A DNA stretch of 60,101 nt, from positions 1 to 60,101 of the forward strand of contig CANKVS010000021.1 in NCBI GenBank assembly GCA_947487155.1, in the 5' to 3' direction. Below the pieces are notes generated by a model. It did no database searches and was not told where the DNA came from. It saw nothing but the letters and a program-made list of their open reading frames with translations. Positions within the stretch are counted from its first letter, which is position 1; each line of letters opens with the position of its first letter. Origin of the DNA: an uncultured Flaviramulus sp. Its GTDB lineage: Bacteria; Bacteroidota; Bacteroidia; Flavobacteriales; Flavobacteriaceae. The translations under genes were made by a program, and so were the position numbers. Positions 53,556 to 60,101 of this stretch are shown here, in pieces.

Positions 53556-54653
53556 TTAAAAGAAACTACCATCTTGATCTTGCACTTTTACACTTTCTGT
53601 GTTTAGATTGATGGTGTTGTGAACTAGAGAGAACAAGTCCTTTTTATCAGAATATACATTAATGTATTTTTGTTGTATTAAATTCCCTAAAATACCATTT
53701 TCTGTTTGGATAGATGTACATTTTGAATCTATAAAACTAGCCATTAACACATCAGCACAATCATTAAAATTAGCTTTGTCGGCTAAAAAGTATCTCACTA
53801 CAAATCCATTACCTCTTACCAAAGCTGAAATGAACCCTATGTTAATATTATTTTTTTTAACTAATATATTTACATTATACGCTTTCTCAGAAATACTACT
53901 TAATAAACATTTGTAGGGGAGGGACTTGGCGTCTTCACATGTAGTATATTGGTTGTTGTTTGTTTGCCAATTAATATATTCCTTAGTTTTTGGGATAATA
54001 TCATTTTTACAAAATTCTTTAACAAAAGACCAGGTGTCATCGTCTATAACGGTTAGATACTCATAGGTTAGGGGTTTTATATATTTATTATTTCTTTTTT
54101 TATTGATTATTGAAATTATATAGTGAGAAAATCTATCAATGCTTTTTAATACTGTAGTTAGTCTTTTTAATATTTTTATTTTTCTTGTTAAGAGGTTATA
54201 ATCTAGATTAAAAATAATAATACATCGAGCCCTTTTTGAAAATTTGGTAAAAGGTTGTTTTTCGTAAAATTTTTCGGCATTGCTACCTAAATATCTAATG
54301 AGAAGTTTTTTATCAACTTTGTTAAGAGCTTCATTAAAGCAGTAGGTAGCTAAAATAGTATTTTCATATTTATTAGCCACCCACCATCTAGTACTCCAAA
54401 AGATTTTTTTCACACTATCATTAGTACTAATCCAATCAGCTACCATTAAAATGAATACTACTAATTCACCATTTTCATATACTAATAAAGCACAAAGGTC
54501 TTCATCTTTTAGTCGATCATTTTCTAACAACCACTGAGCCTTACTTTTAGAAAAAGGAACTATAGATTGGGAGCTAGACCAATAAGTGTTTTCATCTAAA
54601 GCTTTTTTTAAGTCAATTTTTGTTATGGTAATTATTTCTAAACCCTTATTCAT
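53556..54653 (-). CDS. GNAT-like protein of unknown function
   Basis: The 365 residues have no clear catalytic motif. The central 'TKEYINWQTNNN' and following 'VNILVKKNNINIGFISALV' resemble the C-terminal half of GNAT-type proteins common in polysaccharide loci. The N-terminal half ('CALLVYENGELVVFILMVADW', 'RWWVANKYENTILATYCF') could be a second GNAT-like unit. No signal peptide or membrane segment. It lies between a CapK-like ligase and the adenylation enzyme, so a transfer role in the same pathway is plausible but unproven. Confidence 0.5.
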   Translation of the reverse strand: MNKGLEIITITKIDLKKALDENTYWSSSQSIVPFSKSKAQWLLENDRLKDEDLCALLVYENGELVVFILMVADWISTNDSVKKIFWSTRWWVANKYENTILATYCFNEALNKVDKKLLIRYLGSNAEKFYEKQPFTKFSKRARCIIIFNLDYNLLTRKIKILKRLTTVLKSIDRFSHYIISIINKKRNNKYIKPLTYEYLTVIDDDTWSFVKEFCKNDIIPKTKEYINWQTNNNQYTTCEDAKSLPYKCLLSSISEKAYNVNILVKKNNINIGFISALVRGNGFVVRYFLADKANFNDCADVLMASFIDSKCTSIQTENGILGNLIQQKYINVYSDKKDLFSLVHNTINLNTESVKVQDQDGSFF

Positions 54654-54658
54654 ATAGG

Positions 54659-55966
54659 CTAATTTACCTTGTAATTATTAATTGTAGATCTTCTTTTTCC
54701 AGAAGAAAGTAATGGTATTTCGCTTACATAAATAACACTTATTTTCGCATCACTACCCAAAAATCGTTTATACTCGTTTATAATTTTAAATTCTTCGATG
54801 AAATCATCATTAACGTTAAGCTTTAATGTATATGAGTCTTTATTTTCTTGAATTAGTTGTGCTTGTAAAATGTTTTTATATTTCGCAATATTTGTAATAA
54901 CAAAAGAAGACACTATATCTCCACTAGTATTGCAAATGATATCATTTTTCCTTCCCTCAATTTTTTTTAATACAGGAGGGGTTTTAGTATAATCGATAAT
55001 ACCTAAATCACCTGTGTCATACCTGATTAATGGCATAGCATAATTAAACAAGTCGGTCACAATTATACGCCCAATTTCTCCTTGTTTTACTGGGATGTCT
55101 TTTTCTAACTCTAAAATTTCTATATAATAACTAGACCAATTAATTATAAAATCATTATTACTTTTAAGTGTTTGTTGCGCTAATAATCCGTTTTCCGTAT
55201 TTGAATATCTTGAGACTGGGAGACATCCAAAATACTTTAACATAGCTTGTTTAGTATAATTATTTAAGGATTCAGACATAACAATCGTTGATTCAATATT
55301 TGCATTAATTGATTTTGATTTGGTTTTATCTAAATATTTACAAATAACATCAAAAGCTGAAGCATAACCTAATAATCCTTTTTTCGACTTCCCTTTTTTA
55401 AGTATAGAAATGATTGAAGCAATACGGTCATCACTTAAATTAAAAACTTCTATTGGTGTGATGTTTTGTATCCACGATTTAAATTTACTTTTTTTGTGCA
55501 GCCCACCCCAGTGTCTAGCATAAAAAAGTTTATGCCCCATTTTATATCCTGCTAAATGTGCAAAATACATAATGTCGGCTGTATTGCGGTATTTTTTGTT
55601 TTTATCTTGAAAGACCGTTAATGTTCCTCCAGTTGACCCACTTGTAGATACTTGGTATAGTCTCTTGTTTACATATTTATTAGATATAAAAGCATTAATG
55701 TTACTCCTTAATATATTTTTATCTATAATTTTAAAATCTTCTAAATTGCTTAAATTTTTATTTTCACCATAAAATATGGTCGTTGTTTTAGCATGCTTTA
55801 AAATTTCATTTAATCGGTTTTCTCTTTTTTCTTTAGCATTTGGGGTATCATAGTTTTCCAAAGTAAACTTTATTTCTTGCAAGTGCTTTTTAGTTTTGGA
55901 ACCTGTAATGAAATCGATAAACCAAAAAGAGATATAGCGTAGGTTTTGTAATAAAGAAGACAACAT
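54659..55966 (-). CDS. Phenylacetate-CoA ligase-like AMP-forming enzyme (CapK family)
   Basis: This 435-residue protein is an ANL-superfamily enzyme of the CapK type. Motifs: 'YQVSTSGSTGGTLTVFQDK' (phosphate loop, ~104-122), 'RYSNTENGLLAQQ' and 'LIRYDTGDLGIID' (~315). CapK-like proteins occur in capsule loci and in exosortase-associated EPS loci. A missing C-terminal Lys motif in some members means they act as carrier loaders or ligases of unclear function. It is the second AMP-forming enzyme of this locus, with a carrier protein nearby. Confidence 0.85.
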   Translation of the reverse strand: MLSSLLQNLRYISFWFIDFITGSKTKKHLQEIKFTLENYDTPNAKEKRENRLNEILKHAKTTTIFYGENKNLSNLEDFKIIDKNILRSNINAFISNKYVNKRLYQVSTSGSTGGTLTVFQDKNKKYRNTADIMYFAHLAGYKMGHKLFYARHWGGLHKKSKFKSWIQNITPIEVFNLSDDRIASIISILKKGKSKKGLLGYASAFDVICKYLDKTKSKSINANIESTIVMSESLNNYTKQAMLKYFGCLPVSRYSNTENGLLAQQTLKSNNDFIINWSSYYIEILELEKDIPVKQGEIGRIIVTDLFNYAMPLIRYDTGDLGIIDYTKTPPVLKKIEGRKNDIICNTSGDIVSSFVITNIAKYKNILQAQLIQENKDSYTLKLNVNDDFIEEFKIINEYKRFLGSDAKISVIYVSEIPLLSSGKRRSTINNYKVN

Positions 55967-55972
55967 AGATTT

Positions 55973-57127
55973 TTAAAGTTGATTATATTCTTCTAATAAG
56001 GCATCCCATATTTTTTGACGTTCAAATTTAGAAACTATATTGATTCTTGATGCTATTCCCATTTTACTAACACTTTCTTTATGAGTTAGAGCATAATTCA
56101 TAGCATCATAGATTGCTATATCATTTTTAATTGGAATTAGGAGTCCTTGTTTTTCGTGCTCGATTATTTCATTGCAGCCATTAATATTTGTTACAATGCT
56201 AGGCAATTCCATGGCTCCTGCCTGCATAACAACATTGGGAAAGCCTTCTCTATAACTGGGGAATGCTAAAACATCAGATATAGCAAAATAAGGTCTAACA
56301 TCGCTAACCCATCCGGTTACAATAATATTTGGGTGTGTCTTAATTATATTAATTGTTTCTGGTAATAAAGGATCCAAATCTTTTTCATATGTACCAACAA
56401 GTAATAGTTTTATATTAGATTGTGATGTACTTAACTTATTAAAAGCACTTATTAATTCATTAATGCCTTTATCTTTAACAAGACGTCCCATAAACACAAA
56501 TACATAGTCATTTTCATTTATGTTTAATTTATTCTTTAATGCATTCTTAAATATCTCAGTAAAGTGAACAGGACTAAAGTATGCGATGTCAATACCATTA
56601 GAACTTCCATTAGCTATAACTTTAAGTTTTTCTTTTTTTGTAAACTTGTGTTCTAAAATAATAGTGTTTAACCCTTGCGAATTAGGATAGATTTTAGTGG
56701 CACAGGTGTAGGTTGTTTTTTCTACTATATTCAATAAAACCCTTTTTAAACCTGTTGACTCGACAAGTGGTAAACCAGCTATAGTGTGAAGCCTATTAGG
56801 GACATTAGCAAGTTTTGCTGCCAGCATGCCTAATGTTCCTGCTTTGGGTGTATGCGTATGTACAATAAAAGGGTTTTCTGTTTTGAAAATTTTATAAAGT
56901 TTGTAAACCGCTCTTAAGTCTTTAAAAGGTGTTATTTGGCGAGTCATTTCAACAGGAATCGTTTTGATTCCTTCTGCTAGCTCATAATCTTCTAGTGTTG
57001 CACCTGCACCTCCTGTTGATGAAATGGCTATCATCTCAAAGAACTCTGACATAAATTTAATTTGCCCTTTTAGTAAATCTCTTAAAGAACCAGGTACTGT
57101 AGTGATTCGGATTATTTTTTTTTTCAT
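55973..57127 (-). CDS. Glycosyltransferase family 4 protein
   Basis: This 384-residue GT-B enzyme shows 'VHTHTPKAGTLGMLAAKLA' (~95-113), 'IYPNSQGLN', 'VIANGSSNGIDIAYF' (~160-200) and the C-terminal donor site 'VLAFPSYREGFPNVVMQAG' (~295-313). It resembles the WbpH/PglA-like second-step transferases that act on an undecaprenyl-diphospho-sugar made by the sugar transferase. It is the first gene of the minus-strand run, with the -7 box TATATTTG at 57165-57172 upstream. Confidence 0.91.
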   Translation of the reverse strand: MKKKIIRITTVPGSLRDLLKGQIKFMSEFFEMIAISSTGGAGATLEDYELAEGIKTIPVEMTRQITPFKDLRAVYKLYKIFKTENPFIVHTHTPKAGTLGMLAAKLANVPNRLHTIAGLPLVESTGLKRVLLNIVEKTTYTCATKIYPNSQGLNTIILEHKFTKKEKLKVIANGSSNGIDIAYFSPVHFTEIFKNALKNKLNINENDYVFVFMGRLVKDKGINELISAFNKLSTSQSNIKLLLVGTYEKDLDPLLPETINIIKTHPNIIVTGWVSDVRPYFAISDVLAFPSYREGFPNVVMQAGAMELPSIVTNINGCNEIIEHEKQGLLIPIKNDIAIYDAMNYALTHKESVSKMGIASRINIVSKFERQKIWDALLEEYNQL

Positions 57128-57584
57128 AAAAACACTTGTATTGATCTTTTTAATACCATAGTTGCAAATATAAAAAAGTAATCAACCTTGAATTGTTTTT
57201 TTTAAATAATATACTTGTTATGTTAATAATCTACTATATTATTTGGTAAATAGGAAATAGTAATTGGTTTTTATATTTTATTTATCTGAATACTAACACG
57301 TTGTATCTTTTATAGTTATTATAAGTTATTAACAAATTTACTTCATAACAAATTAAAATTTTATTTTTGCGTTCTTTTAATCGGTAAAATGATCCATACG
57401 TAGAAAACATTCGTATATGGGTTAATGATAAAATGAATATTACTTTTTGTCGATGAAAAACGTACTTAGTCTAATTTTTAATTTTAAAATATGCATTTTG
57501 TCGAATAAAACATTCTTTTGTCGAGTTTTAAAAATATATATTTATACTATTGTAATAGTAAAGTAACACCCAAATCAAATTATA
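57128..57584. other. Intergenic regulatory region between the glycan run and the beta-helix gene
   Basis: The reverse strand has -7 match TATATTTG (57165-57172) for the GT4 gene. The forward strand has TATTTTTG (57362-57369) for the beta-helix gene, leaving a leader of over 200 bases. Three TTTTGTCGA copies lie inside that leader. I see no coding ORF. Confidence 0.5.
57445..57524 (+). repeat. Three direct copies of TTTTGTCGA upstream of the beta-helix gene
   Basis: Exact copies at 57445-57453, 57496-57504 and 57516-57524. The distances between starts are 51 and 20 bases, close to whole helical turns. They are possible binding sites of a regulator. All three lie within 140 bases of the ATG at 57585. 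Confidence 0.55.
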
Positions 57585-59534
57585 ATGAGAAAGACAGTTG
57601 AAATGATGCTCTTGGCATTTGGATTAATGGTATTAACGTTATCATGTAATAACGAAGAATTATTTGTAGAAGTTATTGAAGAAGAAATTGTTCTTCCTGA
57701 TGATGACAATAATGATGATAATGAAGATGAAGTAACTCAGGTGGATCCTACAACACCTTGTGATTTTACTTTAGATGATGTGCAACCAAACGCTACAATA
57801 ATAATTAATTGTTTGATGGATTTAGAAGGGCAAACAATAAATTTACCTGCTAATGTAACTATTGTTTATGAAGGAGGGGATATTATTAATGGTACCTTAA
57901 ATTTTTCTGAAGGAACGATTATAGGAGGAGAGTTGTTAAACTCTACACTAACTCTTAGTGGAGCTAATCCACAATTAAAAGACCCAACTTTTACTTTTTT
58001 ACCTGAACGTTGGGGGATTGTTGAGGGAGTTGTTTCGGATGAAGTAGCTTTAAATAATAAAAATGTTTTACGAACAATTATAAATCAATTAAAAGAGTTA
58101 GGAGTTTATACATTTCAAATTGATAAAATTAATGCTTATTTTAAAATTGATGATAATATAACAAATGTTCATTATCAGCCAGCTATAGAAATACCTTCCA
58201 ATTTTAAATTATTGATGTCAAATCAAACACATTTGCGAGTACAGCCTTATGGGCACAAGTTAGGTGCTTTATTTGTGGTAAGTGAAAAAGAAAATGTAAC
58301 TATCGAAGGCGGAAATTTATATGGAGATAGAGATGAACATGATTATTCTGACGGAGGGACTCATGAGTGGCCAGTCTTAATAGGTTTAAGTTCTGTAAAG
58401 AATACTGTGGTAAGAAATGTAACAATACAAGATGCCACCGGAGATGCTATGGCAGTGGGGAGTAAACAACATGCATGGGCTTCTGATTATGACCCTACAG
58501 ATAATCTTTTAATAACAGGGTGTAAATTGATAAGAAGTAGAAGGAATAACTTATCTATAACAGACGGAAGAAATATTTATGTAGAGAACAACGAATTTAT
58601 CGATGCAGGTGTTCATACTAGCAAGTCAAATGGTACAGCTCCAGGTTTTGCTATTGATGTAGAAGCGGTAAGGGGAAGTCATCCAAGCGGGCCATATGAA
58701 ATAGCAGAAGATATTTTTATTAGAAATAATGTAGAAAAGGGTAGTCGTGTTGGAGGATTTACAGTTCATACTGGAGATAGGGTTACAATTGAAGAAAATC
58801 AAATGGAAAATGGTATTTCTTATTCAACTTCAATAGGGACCGTAATAAGAAATAATGTTTTAATAGCTAAATCAGGAAGTACCGCTAATGAAAATGGTAC
58901 AGGTATTGGTGCAGGGAGATTTGATGTTTATGAGGGTAATTATGATTGTGTTGTTTCAGGTAATACGATTATAGGTTTTCAGTCAGGAATAAATGCTACT
59001 AATACAAAATTAGAAGTTAGCAAAAATAAGGTTACTGATTGTAAACATGGAATACAGTTAGGTTTTTTAACACATTCAGAAATCTTTGATAATGTAGTGG
59101 AAAGTAGTGTGCAAGATAGTGACGGAATATTGAGTAGTGCTGCATCTCAATACTTAAATGAAGTAAGAATATATGATAATGAAATTTCAGTTACAAGAGC
59201 GCCAATGATTTTTGTAAACCAAAATAAATTTAATCAAGATTATAATTTTTACATAGAAAATAATAACCTGATTTCTGGAGGTCCAAACATAGAATCTACT
59301 TACGGAGTTAAATTAAATAATAACATTTTTAATGGACGTTTTAGAATTGAAAATGTCGTTAGGGCAGATATTACTAATAATGAAATAAATGCTAGTAGTG
59401 ATGGTATTAGAATAGATAATGGATGTAAAGATGTTAATATTTTTGATAATAGTATAAAAGCCTCTAATCGTTGTATATGGTATAATGGTAGTGATTTAGT
59501 GAATATTGTAGAACGAAATAATTCTTGCAACTAA
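57585..59534 (+). CDS. Right-handed beta-helix lipoprotein
   Basis: The 649-residue precursor has a lipoprotein signal (…LMVLTLSCNNEEL; Cys21). An acidic linker follows ('DDDNNDDNEDE', ~40-52). From about residue 85 the protein is made of beta-helix rungs with Asn/Gly turns ('NNVLRTI', 'TIEENQMENG', 'VVSGNTIIGFQSGIN', 'IYDNEISVTRAP'). Acidic residues soon after Cys21 could favour export to the cell surface, as in Bacteroidota lipoproteins. Parallel beta-helices often act on polysaccharides as lyases or epimerases; no catalytic set is evident. It is divergent from the glycan cluster. Confidence 0.82.
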   Translation: MRKTVEMMLLAFGLMVLTLSCNNEELFVEVIEEEIVLPDDDNNDDNEDEVTQVDPTTPCDFTLDDVQPNATIIINCLMDLEGQTINLPANVTIVYEGGDIINGTLNFSEGTIIGGELLNSTLTLSGANPQLKDPTFTFLPERWGIVEGVVSDEVALNNKNVLRTIINQLKELGVYTFQIDKINAYFKIDDNITNVHYQPAIEIPSNFKLLMSNQTHLRVQPYGHKLGALFVVSEKENVTIEGGNLYGDRDEHDYSDGGTHEWPVLIGLSSVKNTVVRNVTIQDATGDAMAVGSKQHAWASDYDPTDNLLITGCKLIRSRRNNLSITDGRNIYVENNEFIDAGVHTSKSNGTAPGFAIDVEAVRGSHPSGPYEIAEDIFIRNNVEKGSRVGGFTVHTGDRVTIEENQMENGISYSTSIGTVIRNNVLIAKSGSTANENGTGIGAGRFDVYEGNYDCVVSGNTIIGFQSGINATNTKLEVSKNKVTDCKHGIQLGFLTHSEIFDNVVESSVQDSDGILSSAASQYLNEVRIYDNEISVTRAPMIFVNQNKFNQDYNFYIENNNLISGGPNIESTYGVKLNNNIFNGRFRIENVVRADITNNEINASSDGIRIDNGCKDVNIFDNSIKASNRCIWYNGSDLVNIVERNNSCN

Positions 59535-59581
59535 TAAATAATTATGTATTATAGTTTGTAAGTAGTTATATATCTAAAAAT

Positions 59582-59626
59582 ATGCAGTTGAGAAGAGAAA
59601 TCTTTCATTCTCAACTGCATGTTTTT
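59582..59626 (+). terminator. Terminator of the beta-helix gene
   Basis: ATGCAGTTGAGAA (59582-59594) pairs perfectly with TTCTCAACTGCAT (59608-59620), followed by GTTTTTT. Confidence 0.9.
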
Positions 59627-59799
59627 TATATTTTAATTTTTTGTATGTTAGATTATAATACTAAAGAGACTTATTTTTGAGGTTAAAATACTTACTAGTG
59701 CTTAATTTAGAATAGAGAGTCCTAGGATTTATACCGCTATGTCGTGATTTTAACTCACCCATGAAATTTTATGAAACCTGTAAATGTTAAAGTAAACAA

Positions 59800-59849
59800 C
59801 CTCCGTTAAAAACGGAGGCTTTGGATTTCAGATTAGCCCCATAGGGGCA
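59800..59849 (-). mobile_element. IS200/IS605-type end with two hairpins
   Basis: CCTCCGTT / AACGGAGG (59800-59818) forms a hairpin with a 3-base loop. A second smaller one is GCCCC ATA GGGGC (59837-59849). Both follow the transposase stop codon, as expected at the 3' side of an IS200/IS605 element, where hairpins guide single-strand cutting. One could also be a terminator. The exact element boundary is not visible. Confidence 0.55.
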
Positions 59850-59862
59850 TAACACTCATTTC

Positions 59863-60083
59863 TAATTATGATGTTCTTGATATTTGACATATCGCCTTAT
59901 CATTGCTTCATCTAATCCAACTGTACTTACAAAATAACCTCTTGACCAAAAGTGGTTGCCCCAATATGGTTTCCGTTTTAAATTTGGGTAGGTCTTGAAA
60001 AGTTTGATTGCCATCTTTCCTTTCAACCTGAGTTCGATGTAAGGATTTATAAAAACAAAGCTAATTGCGTTGTATTTTGCGTT
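59863..60083 (-). pseudogene. IS200/IS605 TnpA transposase, C-terminal part, apparently degenerate
   Basis: The reverse strand reads 'IELRLKGKMAIKLFKTYP' then 'YWGNHFWSRGYFVSTVG' and ends 'YVKYQEHHN'. This is the C-terminal end of IS200-type TnpA, with the catalytic Tyr in RGYFVSTVG. Going upstream in the same frame, TGA (60084-60086) and TAA (60090-60092) interrupt before the HUH His pair. The copy is therefore frameshifted or broken, or the reading continues in another frame beyond the window. Confidence 0.72.
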
Positions 60084-60101
60084 TCAAATTTAATTGCTGG
60101 T

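Overview
The window is chromosomal DNA of a member of the Flavobacteriaceae (Bacteroidota). Evidence: AT-rich coding sequence; almost no Shine-Dalgarno sequences; many Bacteroidota-type -7 boxes (TAnnTTTG) placed about 20 to 60 bases before starts; and typical flavobacterial genes, including an OMP_b-brl_3 TonB-type receptor, DUF4834, DUF3667, YfhO, a Phenol_MetA_deg-like barrel, GH109 and an exosortase-family protein. No tRNA, rRNA or CRISPR array was seen. The window starts inside an IS5-like transposase gene (minus strand) and ends inside an IS200/IS605-like one.

Region 0.4-12 kb is mostly housekeeping: a Crp/Fnr regulator, fumC, a 1-Cys peroxiredoxin, a 57-residue membrane protein, an outer-membrane receptor, an ArsC-like protein with a HAD phosphatase, prfB with its programmed +1 frameshift, threonine aldolase, YbaB/EbfC and oligopeptidase B. 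Region 12-17 kb holds a cysteine-synthase-like enzyme, an alpha-oxoamine synthase, a large GNAT protein and an outer-membrane barrel. I read the first three as a probable sulfonolipid (capnine) or sphingolipid cassette.

Region 17.4-22.6 kb is a small glycan-related group (YfhO, glycosyltransferase, Wzx-like flippase). Region 22.7-26.5 kb has a Tat-type GH109 enzyme between two paralogous, low-complexity secreted proteins. Region 26.6-38.5 kb contains a DUF3667 gene split by a 7-bp tandem repeat, uvrA, an ECF sigma factor with a 48-residue partner, nth and bcp in divergent orientation, an unknown 492-residue protein, an MBL-fold hydrolase, a lipoprotein, an XRE regulator facing an M14 carboxypeptidase across a shared operator-like motif, and an Lrp/AsnC regulator.

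Region 38.6-57.1 kb is the accessory part: an exosortase-family protein with a small membrane partner, then about 17 kb of surface-glycan genes. A long minus-strand run (GT4, CapK-like ligase, GNAT-like protein, adenylation enzyme, carrier protein, PLP-fold protein, PglC/WcaJ-like sugar transferase, methyltransferase, a duplicated FemAB protein, NeuD-like acyltransferase, BioF2-like acyltransferase, SGNH protein, formyltransferase) meets a plus-strand pair (MBOAT, carbamoyltransferase). There are only two sugar-transferring enzymes and no Wzx or Wzy, but there are many decorating enzymes. The mix of adenylation enzyme, carrier protein, MBOAT and SGNH protein resembles a Dlt-type aminoacylation system and is the best candidate for something undescribed. 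A beta-helix lipoprotein (57.6-59.5 kb), divergent from the cluster, follows an upstream region with three copies of TTTTGTCGA.
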